Shown one piece after another: positions 43,911 through 54,972 of a stretch of DNA of 64,000 nt. The notes beneath the pieces were generated by a model. It saw only the letters and a program-made list of their open reading frames with translations. It searched no databases and was not told the origin of the DNA. Each line of letters begins with the position of its first letter. The first letter of the stretch is position 1. The position numbers and the translations under genes were made by a program. Source of the DNA: Hymenopellis radicata (taxonomy: Eukaryota > Basidiomycota > Agaricomycetes > Agaricales > Physalacriaceae); contig JADNRX010000130.1 in the NCBI GenBank assembly GCA_015501595.1, positions 62,001-126,000 of the forward strand, in the 5' to 3' direction.

Positions 43911-46631
43911 ATGGAAGATAGCAAGAGCATCGAAAGCGGTTCCGCCTCTAGCGTTGTCATTCTTGGCGCAAACAGTCCTGGTGTACAGCGTATTGAAGCT
44001 ATAACTGCTTCCTTCACCAAATGGGCCAAGGTGTCGCTTTTCGTCTCGATCTTTTTGGTCGCCTATGCATATGGACTGGATGGAACGATTAGGTATACAT
44101 ATCAGGTACTGTTCCTTCCTTTTGTTTCGCTGTCTTCTCACTGATTGTGATGTAGACATACGCGACGAATTCCTACGCTACTCATTCGCTCTTGGCGACG
44201 ATCAACGTCATTCGGTCTGTTATTGCTGCAGCGGCACAGGTGTGTACTTGATTTCTCTTCTTTTACTCTTTTCTCATTCGTTTCAGCCGACGCTCGCCAA
44301 ACTCATGGACGTCTTTGGTCGATTTGAGGTACTTGCGGTGTCTGTCGTCTTCTACGTTGTCGGTTAGTGACCATGTTACATTTCTGAGTTCGTCGCTCAC
44401 CACCGTTGATGCAGGTACTATCATTGAAGCTACGTCTACCGGTGTGCATGGATTCTCTGGTGGCGCCGTCCTCTACCAGGCAAGTCAACACGTACTCTTC
44501 GCTATGATTGATACTCATCTCCTCCGAGATTGGTTACACAACTATCATGCTGTTGGCGGAAGTCCTGGTTGGTGATACTACATCATTAAGAAACCGTGTC
44601 TTGTTTTCCTTCGTTCCTGCTCTTCCCTTCGTTGTATGTCTCACGTTCCTTCCCTCCCGCATCGTCTGAAATGCCATCAGATCAACACCTGGATTAGCGG
44701 AAACATAACTGACGCGGTTCTCGGCGTCACGACATGGCAATGGGGTATCGGCATGTGGGCGATCATTTATCTTGGTAAGTCGCCTTTGTATACGTTCAAC
44801 GTTGTCGCGTCCTAACTGCTCTCCAGTTTGCTCCCTACCTTTAATGGCGACACTGTACTTCGCCGGTCGTCGAGCAAAGAAGAATGGGACTCTTTCCGCG
44901 TACCGGACTCCGTTCCAACAGCTGGGATTCCGAAAACTTGCGCTTGCTCTTTTCTGGCAATTGGATGTCATTGGCATCATCCTGATTATTGCAGGTCGGT
45001 CGTGAAATCTCATGCACCTCTTACGATCTATTCATCGCTGCGATAGTATTTGCGCTCATCCTTGTCCCATTCACTTTGGCTGGGTCTGCGCAAGACAAGT
45101 GGCGCAGTGGCGATATCATCGCAATGCTTGGTATGCGATTGCCCCGTTCGTGACACTATGTATTAACAATGTGGTCAGTGGTTGGTGTTCTGTGTATTCC
45201 TGTCTTCGTGTACTGGGAGATGAGGGCTAAACATCCCCTGGTCCCTTTCCTTGTGAGATGGCACCACGATGAGGCCAATTAGGTTAACTCACTGCGCTTT
45301 CATAGCTCTTGCAGGACCGTGGCGTATGGGGAGCGCTTGGAATTGCCATGTTGTTGAACACGAGTACGTGATATTAAACCTCACATTGCCATTGCAGTAT
45401 ATCTAACATGTATAGCTTGGTACATGCAGGGAGAGTAAGTGTCAGGTTGTCCTCTTCTCCTTACAATGTTAACTCGACATTTAGATATCTTTACACCGTT
45501 TTAGGTGAGTTCAACTTGTGGAGAACGCGTATTCTGTTTGCTAACGCAAGTGAAGTGGTCGCCTTCGGTGAATCTATTACTTCGGCGACAAGAATCACCA
45601 GTCTCTACTCTTTTGCCAGCGTCATTACTGGTACAGTTCTCGGATTTGTAGTCCGATACGTGCGCTATCTTAAACCATTGTGGGTTTCGAGGTTTCTCCC
45701 ACAGCCCGTATCTAATCCTCTTCTAGCATCGTTTTTGGCGTCTCTCTATTCTTTGTAGCGTTTGGTCTCTTGATTCGCTTCCGAGGTGGAGTCGGCTCGA
45801 GTAGTCATTCCGCCATCATCGGGGCTCAGATTGTACTTGGTATTGCCGGCGGGTATGCCCTTTGTTCACCATATTTCGCGATTGTTGACCCCAATTCGAT
45901 CTTAGGATGTTTTCGTATCCGACGCAAGCCAGCATACAAGCTAACACGCGGCACGAACGTCAGTGCCTGTCAAAACGAAGTCTACTCTCTCCACTGAAAA
46001 CCATTCTTAGATATGGCTACTGTCACAGCCCTCTATCTTGCTTCGTGTGTCATCTAGCCTTCTTTGCTATCTCAGTCTGTCATTCATTAACGATCAGGTA
46101 CTCCATCGGGAGCGCCTTTGGCGGAACACTTTCCGGAGGTAAATCGATTCACCGCCTACGACGCGTTTGTATCCCTTGACTAATGACCCAACTTACTAGC
46201 CATATGGACGAACGTGAGCTCATTTCATCGACATTTGGATGGACCTGTGATGTGTGATTATATCAGGTCCTACCCGAACAGCTGGCCTCTAGACTGGGAA
46301 ATGTCACACTTGCAGCAGAAGTCTACGGTAGTCCTCTGACCTACGGTCTTCTGTACGAGTTCGGCTCCCCGGAGAGAACCGCCATTGTGGATGCGTACAA
46401 GCATACGCAAAGGCTGCTATGTATAACTGGCATCGCGTACGTCTGCTCTTCCTTGGTAGAAATCCATCTGAACAACATTACTCCAGGCTCTGCGTACCCA
46501 TGCTGGGCTTCGCACTTCTTCTGCGTAATCCTCGTCTGACCGATGACCAATCCAACCCAGAAGCAGAGAAAACGGTGACGTTTGATCCTCCCACTCTGGA
46601 GGCCTCTGAACCCGAGAAGATACGGGTCTAA
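43911..46631 (+). CDS. MFS siderophore-iron transporter (SIT family)
   Basis: The protein starts [16 protein letters not shown] and has about 12 introns and 14 predicted helices. Recognisable parts in order: [167 protein letters not shown] and [15 protein letters not shown]. An intron near the end (GTACGT...ACTCCAG) joins to [20 protein letters not shown], with the stop at 46631. LRNR, the RYLKP loop and the TQASIQ motif are typical of ARN/SIT siderophore importers (DHA14-like MFS). The ferric-siderophore substrate is not predictable. The gene looks intact. Confidence 0.88.
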
Positions 46632-47175
46632 CGTCGACAACAAGAATAACCCTCCCTTGTACCTATTCATGCTGAAAATGTACCTGCTGCGTCTTCAATT
46701 GGACCGTACTATGATACAGTACGAGCTCACCTCACCCTGCTTCAACTTCAGGCGTGTATCATTCCCTTTCTCTATTCTAATTCGAGCATCCCTCTGCACT
46801 ACCGTCACAAGTTACAACTGCGGCTGCGGTTTCTTTCGCAAGACGAGATCGGAATCATGCTCGGAGGTGTACCGTTCGAAGCTTGATATCATCGCTCGAC
46901 AGGCCTGGGACCTACCTCGGAGAACCGACGGAGGCAACAGAGGTAACAGCGATGGAAGATCCGTTGTAACACTGAACACTGCTCACCGAGAGACGAACAG
47001 ATCTGCAGACATGGTGCGTCCCTAGATTGTGAAGCGTTCAACGAGCGAACAACGTTGATAAAAATCTGAAACCCGGCTGTACTGACTCCGCAGTATTGGC
47101 CATCAGTGACAGCTTACAGCACTTGGTGTATAAAGGCCCAAGGCGCGTTCGGAAGACGCAATACTAGATTTCTCC
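46632..47175. other. Intergenic region
   Basis: About 545 bases. A short stretch around 46,740-46,890 looks vaguely coding (LRFLSQDEIGIMLGGVP) but has stops in all frames and no splice logic. It may be a gene relic, or nothing. Confidence 0.35.
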
Positions 47176-48396
47176 ATGTCTTCGAACTCCACCAGTGACC
47201 TTCCTGAAGGATATGGTGCGTGTCTTCAACGAGCTAGGTACTATAGGCTAACCCTCAATCACTACAGCGCCGGGCAGCTATTGGTACTATGCTCCGAATA
47301 AAGGTAGCAGGCGCTTGTCTACTAGAAGTATGGTGACTGACACGCGCCTGTCCAGGGCCCCCATTGCATTCGCCGTCCTGTTCGCCATTTCAGGCGCCGT
47401 ACACGCATACCAGTGCTTGTGCGTATGCGGTCCCTCATCTTGTCGTCTCCTCTGTATGCTCACCTTTTCCGTAGCCGTTACCAGTGCTGGAAAGTCGGTG
47501 GCCTACTTCCATGGGCTTCGCTCCTATTTGTTGCCGCGTTTGTAACGCGTGAACTGGGAGCCTACAACTACGATAATCTTGGCATATTCATTGCTAGTTC
47601 AGTGATATTTCTTCTTGCAGCGTATGTGCAATTAGGCTTGTACTTTTACGCTTCTGACATATTTGTTAGGCCGGTATACGAAGGCGCTAATTATTTCCTC
47701 CTTGGAAGGATCCTCTATTACGTCCCCTACAATTCGCCCATACATCCCGGACGCGTGGTGTCTACGTTCATGGGAATCGACCTTTTCATTGGTGTTCTCA
47801 CCGGTATCGGGGCTCCTCGTGTGTCCAACTCAAGCTTGCCCGCCAGTGAGATCGAGGTCGGAAAAAGTCTTCTGAAGGCGGCCCTCCTCCTCCAGCTCGC
47901 CTCCATGCTTGCCTTCGTTTGCATCACGGCGCGTTATCAGTACAGATGCTCGAAAACCGGGACGCTTACCAAGAACTTGAACACTGTTCTGCTCGTCCTG
48001 TATGCGAGCTGTTCGTTCATCAGCGTCCGGACGATTTATCGGACTGTGGAGTACTTTGAAGCCGCCAGCTTGAACGTGTACGCAGACACGCTTCATATCA
48101 GCACGGTTCTCAAGCATGAATGGTTCTTCTGGGTTTTTGAAGCGATGCTTATGTTCGCCAATACCGTCCTGCTCAACCTGTTCCATCCTTCTCGATACCT
48201 GCCCAAGAACAACAAGATCTATCTGGCGCAGGATGGTGTCACAGAGATTGAGGGCCCAGGATACGAGGATAAACGTAATTTCTTGCTCACTCTTTTTGAT
48301 CCTTTCGATGTTGTTGGCTTGATCACGAAGAGAGACGAAAAAGAGAAATTCTGGGAGAAGGAGCACAAGGCGTCGGAGTCTACGGTCTCAGTTTAG
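47176..48396 (+). CDS. RTA1-like seven-TM protein (lipid-translocating exporter family)
   Basis: The start is MSSNSTSDLPEGY at 47176, spliced through YAPGSYWYYAPNKG, then GAPIAFAVLFAISGAVHAYQ and LLPWASLLFVAAFVTRELGA. A 47-nt intron gives PVYEGANYFLLGRILYYVPY, followed by NSPIHPGRVVSTFMGIDL. Later helices carry SCSFISVRTIYRTVEYFEAA and HEWFFWVFEAMLMFANTVLL, then NLFHPSRYLP. R-T-I-Y-R-x-x-E and EWFFWVFEAxxM are RTA1-family hallmarks. Fungal relatives (RTA1, RTM1, RSB1) are linked to resistance to toxic lipids or sterol inhibitors; the exact role here is unknown. The frame stays open to the TAG at 48394-48396. Confidence 0.9.
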
Positions 48397-48840
48397 TGAA
48401 CGGTATATACTCTACGACAACTCACATACGACCTACTTAACTATTCGACGATCTTTACTGTGATACCAGCCTTTAAGCTTTAAGAAGCCTTCGACCGACT
48501 TGGGATGACATGTCACACAGAGACTCAGAAGCGCGAATGTGTCGCGGGAGTTTAGATAGCAGTTCTGAAGACCGAGGTTTAATCATTTCCCACGCTGAAT
48601 GCTCTGCCACCTGTGCTTTACTTATCGTCTGTTTCAGGCTACACGGGCTACATGAGGTGAGACACATTCATCTCTTTAGCCACCTAGACAGTTTTCGGCT
48701 GCTCAGGACTCTTAAGCTTACAAGTTATAGCCCATGTGGCTTCTCAACTTCTCATGGGTTGACCGTATGATTCTTTCCGCTCAAACCCGACGAAAGATGG
48801 CATAATAATATGTTTGGACTCACGCTCCATCAACTCCAAC
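48397..48840. other. Intergenic region
   Basis: About 440 bases downstream of the RTA1-like gene. It contains a CTTTAAGCTTTAAG stretch at 48,472-48,485. No gene is supported. Confidence 0.35.
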
Positions 48841-50596
48841 ATGACGACGACCCTCATCGCTGCAATATTCAGCCTTTTTCAGCTCTACTGTTCGTGTACC
48901 CGGCATCAAGTTGAAACCCTCACTTCTTCCCAGCTATGGGATTTAACACGTGTTCAATCTCTCTTGCGCACTGGCCACACTGATGAACCTGTCTTGGGGC
49001 CTTCTAGTAGGTGGAATCGGTTCGTGTGCAATATCAACGAAACGCTCATCCGAGAGACGGCCCGTCACTGGATGGAAGACCTCGGTTTCTTGTCGGCAGG
49101 TTATGAATACATCAGCTTGGACGATTGTTGGTCTACCAAGGAACGCGATTCAAATGGTCTCCTGGTTCCCAATTCCTCAAAGTTCCCAAGTAGCCTCAAT
49201 AATCAGACTTCCCGCATGATCTAGGCTTCAAAGCTAGAGTGAGTCTTGCCTTTCGATTCTTCCAATATCTCTAGAAAGAGATATACATTAGTCACCCACT
49301 TCCGCTATATTAAACTCACGGTTAGTCACGTACAAACGTAACTTGCTTTCTCTCCGGAGGTCCTGATGCCCTTAGCGTGCTGGATTTGCTGGCAACCTGG
49401 ACCACGAGTTGACTGATACGAGAACCTTTGTGGAATGGGGTACGCGATGTTTATGTTTGCCTTCTCCCGTGGTCCCCGAGAAGTAGGACTCTGATCATAG
49501 GTTTCGATTATGTGAAGGTATATTTCGAGCCGTCCATCTCGTGCTTCCTTTCTACGGATGCAGTGCATTAGATCGATAATTGTAACTCTGGGGCCTTTGA
49601 CGGCACGAATGAAGAGAGATTTGGAAGATGGACTGATGCCCTCACTCGAGTTTAGAGACAGGGAAAATGTTGTTCTATTCTCTGGTTGGAATGGCAGAGC
49701 TTTGACGCCAGGGCATGGGGTCCTTCCATTGCTAACTCTCGGAGAAGTACGTATTTGGTCTTCAGTGAATCCTGCCCGGGCTGATGAGCGCCATAACGCA
49801 GTGTACGACGACGACATTCAGTCGAGCTGTCACAGGATAACAGAGATATTGAATAATACATCTTTCATCGGCAATTTTACGGACATTATGATCCTGGTAA
49901 GAAATACTGCACCATGTGTGTTCTACTAGTAACAGTGGCTAGATCGTTTCAGACATGCTCGAGAACGGAAACGACGACCTGCTGAACAAAGAAGTCATTT
50001 TCCTGCCTGGGCCTTGACCGAGTCCCCTCTCTTGATAATAGGAACCGATGTACGAATTTTTCCATACTCTGGCTTCATCTTTATTCACTAGCGCCACCTT
50101 TGATAGATTTCCGCTCTATCTCAGGATGCCGTTGAGATTCTTACAGAAATCATAAAAAATAACCAAGATACCGCTATTGGGGAACCTTTGGTACCTTTCT
50201 TCTGGGGGGAAGAATCCAGATGGAACCTGGGACCCGTAAGCTCCCTGTCCTCGCCCATACTGGCCGTCGCTGACCGCCGTATTCCGCTGATGCAGGACAT
50301 TCCCCGCGCAATACTGGAGGTAAGTACGCCTGCCGTCGCTTCGAATTCTGGTCTTCACGACACTTAGTTCAGCGGCTATCATCGAGATCAAAGCCACACC
50401 GCGGTCATGTTCATCAGCGGACCGTCGATCTTAACTTCACGCTCACGCGCTCGCCTCACCTCGAACAAGGAACGATCTCTGCCGTCAGAGATTTATGGAG
50501 ACACGACGACATCGGGCTAGTCGATACGTCTTCGACGGCAGTATTGCCTCACATGATGTTCGCGCATATGTCTTCACTGAGCAGCCGTCGGCTTAA
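48841..50596 (+). pseudogene. Degenerate GH27 alpha-galactosidase
   Basis: The order of GH27 landmarks is preserved but the frame is not. A signal-like start (MTTTLIAAIFSLFQLYC, 48841) leads to WNRFVCNINETLIRETARHW, then LGFLSAGYEYISLDDCWSTK ending at a stop near 49,224. Further on, in different frames, come NLDHELTDTRTFVEWG (about 49,390), IDNCNSGAFDGTNEERFG (about 49,572), ITEILNNTSFIGNFTD (about 49,840), MLENGNDDLLNKE (about 49,955) and then, after a frame change near 50,000, RSHFPAWALTESPLLIIGTD. VEILTEIIKNNQDTAIGEP lies near 50,130. The C-terminal beta domain (YHRDQSHTAVMFISG, DLNFTLTRSPHL, VFDGSIASHDVRAYVF) switches frame twice and ends near 50,596. The catalytic DDCW region survives. 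Several stops and shifts make an intact product unlikely. Confidence 0.75.
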
Positions 50597-51199
50597 CCAA
50601 ACTACGGACAGCATGAAGTTGCGTCGGAATATTCACCTTCTCCATTCGAACTAGTTGGACTATTCACAAATGATGATGAACACGATGGTTGCGCGCTGGT
50701 TGAAGAGTATTCTCCGGAGTGAGATCACTCGCTGTAGCTCCGGGCGTCCCCGAGTTTCCCAGATGCCTTCTGACACGCTTGAGGGCCTCTGTGTTGTCAT
50801 TTTCCCGTTACTTTAACCCTAATTTGGGCCGGAGTGGGGTGCAACAAACCCAGAGAGGAAACAAAACCCCCACGCAATCACGACGACGCCCCTGCGAAAG
50901 GAAAGCTTTCCAACACACTGAAAGCGCCCCCATTCATATTATGCCAAGCGATTCAGGACACGAGAACGATTGTGGAAAATTCACGGGTGCGAGGCAAATA
51001 TAGCCCATCAGCATTCGAACGCTCTGTCTGTCCCTTCAACTCCTCCTCCGCCGCAGTTTAGCCGACTGCAACTGCTCCTGACGCTCAGACTTCCACTTTC
51101 TGTTTTACTTTGGTTTGTAATCGGACAGGATGTACCATAAAAGACGTAGGTCAACGCGGTATTCCTCGTTGAACGAGCCCCCTCAATCTTTTGTCCAAC
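50597..51199. other. Intergenic region
   Basis: About 600 bases with no supported gene. The part nearest 51,200 is the presumed promoter of the intradiol-dioxygenase-like gene. Confidence 0.4.
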
Positions 51200-52342
51200 A
51201 TGCTGTTCTCTACCCTTGCATCACTTACTCTCCTCGCCACTTCCGCGTTCGGTGGGCGACACTATACTCCACCACAAGATTGACTACTGACCCCTACATC
51301 CAAAGGTTTACCAGCTGCTGCCCCCGTGAAAGCGAGGGCTACATCTAGTACTTGGTACCCCAAGATCCCGAACGTTAGTTGTCTGATCCTAAATCGCTTC
51401 ATCCATGGTTGGATAACGTTTTGATAGGCTGTCTGCGTTATCTCTCCCAGCGTGGCGAGAAGTAAGCTTCTACATAGACGCTAGGCCCATCTGTTGACAT
51501 ACTTACCAGAGAACTACGTATCCAACCCGGTAATAACCCTCGCTACATCTCTCGGTACCGCTAACTCTCTTTTCAGCCCATGCAACAGGATGTTAGCGAT
51601 GGTCAAGCGTACGTGGTTATCACATGACATCGGCCAACGCTCACAGGTTGTTAGTGGTATCGCGTTCACGCTGGATATAGGCATCATGGACACTACGTCC
51701 TGCCAACCTCTCAGCGGCGTTCTCGTTGAGTTGTGGTCTTGTATGTACATTCCCCTACAGTACAGTAGCGTCTATTCTAATGAATTCTACTAGCCAACGC
51801 GACGGGTCAATACGGATCGTTCTTGCGCGGTGCCACCACAACGGCGTCCAACGGTATTGCTGAGTTCCAGACCATCTTCCCTGGTTACGCGTCGGACGGT
51901 GCGAACCACTTCAGTATTGCCGTACACGCGACATCCTCCATGTCGTCGCCTGTCATCCACACTGGCCAACTGTTCTTCACCGACCGATGGACCGATGTCG
52001 TTTCAATGACGGCGGACTACCAAGGCAACACGAACCAGCGCATGGTGAACTCTCAGGACCCGAACTTCGCGGCCGCGAACGGAGGAGGATACAGCGCCAT
52101 CGTTAAGTGAGTGAATTTGGATGACTGATCATCGGTGTCACTCATCACCTCTTACCTTAAGTGTACTCTCCATCTACGATGATTGGCCCGAAGGTAAGCA
52201 TTGCCTGTCCGAGTGCGGTCTTCTGACTAACCATCCAACAGGCATTATTGGAGATATCAGTCAGTGTTTCTTTCTAGGGTTTGTCCTCCTTCAACTGACT
52301 GTTTCTACAGCCGTTGGTGTGAACCCTTCGAGCGCGGCATAA
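51200..52342 (+). CDS. Secreted intradiol-dioxygenase-like protein with an altered metal site
   Basis: Exon 1 from ATG 51200 is a signal peptide (MLFSTLASLTLLATSAFG). Later exons give AVCVISPSVAR, ENYVSN, RSQVVSGIAFTLDIGIMD, TTSCQPLSGVLVELWSCANA, GQYGSFLRGATTTASNGIAE, FQTIFPGYASDGANHFSIAV, HTGQLFFTDRWTDVV and SIYDDWPEG. The end IIGDITVGVNPSSAA (TAA 52340-52342) is typical of fungal extracellular intradiol-dioxygenase-like proteins. In active enzymes iron is held by two Tyr and the His pair of an HIH motif. Here both Tyr positions (GQYGSF, PGYAS) and the first His are kept, but HIH reads NHFS, so the second His is Ser. The N-terminal GPYY segment is also weak. The gene looks spliced and open, so a non-enzymatic or altered role is possible. 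Exons 2-4 are less certain. Confidence 0.72.
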
Positions 52343-52803
52343 GACATGTAGTTGGTGTTTGTATCCCTTGGCGTATGTAAAAATGTATGAGTCCGATAAT
52401 AATGGAGGATTCTTTTCAGTTTCAGAAAACAAGTCAGGGCCCGAGGAGGTGAACGCCTAATGGGGCAGAACACGTCAACAGAGGCCGCCCCGGGGATCCG
52501 TAAGATGATTTACGTGAACCGGAAAAGTTGGAAAAGTGGGCTCACTTGGAATGTCCATTTGAGGACCGAGTCCATCATGATACAAAGTGTTCGTTTGCTC
52601 TGGCCCGCTTTCCCCTTGACGTCCATGTTAGTCGCCTCAGAAACATTGTCCAACCTGTAACCATCGATCAGGGCCCCTTTCTTCTCCTTTCTTCGCCGAT
52701 CGTCTCTTGGGCGCCTTGTCTGACAATTGCTGACCGAGGATAATGCCTGTTCATCTTCTCCTCTCATACTTGTAGTTTCGAGCATTTTCTGAACGACCTT
52801 GTT
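52343..52803. other. Intergenic region
   Basis: About 460 bases with no supported gene. The minus-strand open frame at 52,510-52,785 has no recognisable domain or splice partners. Confidence 0.35.
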
Positions 52804-53998
52804 ATGCCTGTCACGACCGACCCTCAGAGGTCATTATTCGTTACTTTATTTGCCGCCACCATCAGCTTTATCGGACTCGGAGTGGCAAGCTTTTCACTCC
52901 TCCATTTCGAGTTCCCCCCGTTTTAACCCGCGAATAGAGCATCTTAGCAGTATGGATCCTTTGGCTTGTTCCTCGTGCACGTCCTGCAATGCCTGAGGTT
53001 CAATTGAAGAAGCCTAAACCGGATAAGGCTCGAAGGCGCTCTGCGCCACCAGTACTATTCCCGTCGACCGCTTCTTCCTCACTCTCCCCGCCTTCTCCAC
53101 TCATTCCAATAATCACTGTCGCCTCCAAAGGGGCTGATTCATCCGGTCGACATGTTTCTTTTTTGGACTCTCAAATTCGTACCAGAAGAAATACGAGGCG
53201 CTACTCTGCACCTCCAGAACCCGTTCATCCGGATTATGAAGAGTTCTCGGATTCAAGTCCATTGTCGTCCTCATCGACTCTCGTGGCTACGCCTTCATCC
53301 AAACACGTCAATGTCTTGACGCCCATCATATCAGAAGCCGGCGAGAGTTCTGCAACTGATTCAGACTCTTCACGCCGTTCTTCGCGGTCCTCGCCCCTTC
53401 TGTCTTACCGAATGTCGAAAATGAAGAACCCTCTGGAAAGAAGACGCGAAAGTCGTCCATCGACGCGACTGATATCATGAGTTCGTTCTTCATTCCTTCA
53501 CTCGATCCCTACTCAAGTCAATATCTAGAGGAACTATCCAAACCAACACGCAGTGCCAGTCTCGGATTCGTCGATATGTGGCAACGGTCGCGTCCTCAAA
53601 CAGCACCGGAAGCGTCCAATGTGCCATCAGATTCGCGACCTCAACCATACCGTCGGTCATCGGGAAGTCAAGCGTCTCCGGGCCCTTCTTCTCCGTCCAG
53701 TCCAGGCTGCTCCTACTTTCCGTTCAAACCGTCCAGGAGAGTATCCAATCCCACACCTGTTCCGCGCACGCAACCCTATATGTATCCCTATTTTGCTGCG
53801 CCACCAGTAGGCACACCGCAGGACTATGTCAAGTTTTCTCTACAGGTGGAAGGCACCATCCGTAGTAATGGTTCCACAACAGTCGCTGAAAGTTCTTGTC
53901 GCGCAGTAGAGAAGAAAGAGGCCAATGCGCAAGCACAGGCCTCTCTTGGGTATGGTCGCCGTCCTTCGGGGCGTCGGGTAGTCAGTGCTCTTCCCTAG
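52804..53998 (+). CDS. Small TM, Ser-rich protein with TQPYxxPYFAxPP motif, family member 3; frame disrupted
   Basis: ATG 52804 opens a hydrophobic N-terminus (SLFVTLFAATISFIGLGVAS) that stops at 52,921-52,923. The main open frame, 52989-53480, is basic and Ser-rich (KPKPDKARRRSAPPVLFPST, HVSFLDSQIRTRRNTRRYSA). A second frame, 53477-53998, overlaps it by ATGA and carries SKPTRSASLGFVDMWQRSRP, NPTPVPRTQPYMYPYFAAPP and a basic end. The C-terminal TQPYxxPYFAxPP motif and the TM-basic-Ser layout match the 28.8-kb gene. The overlap at 53,477-53,480 looks like a 1-nt frameshift in one former frame. An intron with donor in 52,860-52,925 is possible but I could not place it. Function unknown. Confidence 0.5.
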
Positions 53999-54478
53999 CC
54001 TCGAGGTTCCGTAAAATTAAGCATATATTGTACGCGTGCCTGCCACTCCTCGTTTCAAATTCGACACGACTGATTATTTTCGCAGAATGGGTTTCATGAT
54101 GTTATATCCCAAGAGGTGGGCCCGATTCAGATCTTGGATATCATTCCCACGCTACCCCCCCCCAGTTTTAGGAAGGACCCTAAGCCGGCATCTCCACGGC
54201 AAGTTCGTCTTCGTCAGCGATGAGTCGAGCAGGCGACGGGCGTTGGTCAAGCAGAACAAGACCTAAACTCGCCGTTAGTAGTAAAATTCATCATTGAAAG
54301 CCATTTCGAATGCCATTGTTGAATTCATAGCTTGTGGCGGCCAAGTTGGATGCAGAGCCGCAGACTACTTCATGGTGTGAAGCAACAGATGTCCATGTTA
54401 AATTGATCTAATCTGCATAGGCTCTTTTAAATACCTTTCAGCACACTCCCCAGCAATTCTCTGTTGCCACAATGTACG
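53999..54478. other. Intergenic region flanking the transposon
   Basis: About 480 bases. The last 60 bases resemble a fungal core promoter (ctcttttaaatacc at 54,422-54,435, then CACAATG at 54,469-54,475), cut by the transposon six bases after that ATG's second codon. Otherwise I see nothing. Confidence 0.4.
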
Positions 54479-54486
54479 GTCTTCTT

Positions 54487-54844
54487 CACCATGGTGTCCC
54501 ACTATCCGGATCAAATGAGATTAGGAACACTACCCTGGTTCCAGGTCTGATTTGACCAAACTCAGCGCGTTTGGGGGGGTTCGTTAAATGCTGTTAAACA
54601 GCGTGGACTTATACTGTGTTTTATTCCTCTGGGCGGGTGGGATGTCGGGCGTCGCTGGGCGCGCCCTTTCGGAATCCTCCGAGAATGATGTGACCTCGGA
54701 CTCACGGGCCCGAACACTGTGTGTGCCGCTCATCAGCGGCGCTCACGTCATCCGCTCACCCATCCTCATCCCGATCACCACCCCCGCCTCCCGCTCATCG
54801 TCCCCCGCCATTTCTTAATACTTCATGTAATAAAATCGGAAAAA
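54487..54844 (+). repeat. Left terminal inverted repeat
   Basis: This matches the reverse complement of 57710-58053 base for base except for three differences: a G7 versus G6 run at 54,572-54,578, one G/A substitution near 54,722, and 13 extra bases (atcagcggcgctc) near 54,730-54,743. The outermost ten bases, CACCATGGTG, are themselves palindromic. Confidence 0.9.
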
Positions 54845-54972
54845 ATGCCATTAATTCATGCCTAAAAATACATCTAGCACATCTCAAAATGACTAAGCAT
54901 GGCGGCGCAGGCGCAGCGCGTTCAAAGGTACATTCATACATCCCGCTCAGAAGTATCTATCTCGTCGTCACA

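Noticed and set aside
46740..46900. Protein-like stretch (LRFLSQDEIGIMLGGVP) between the SIT and RTA1-like genes
   Set aside because: Stops occur in every frame within a short distance and no splice pattern extends it; at most a relic.
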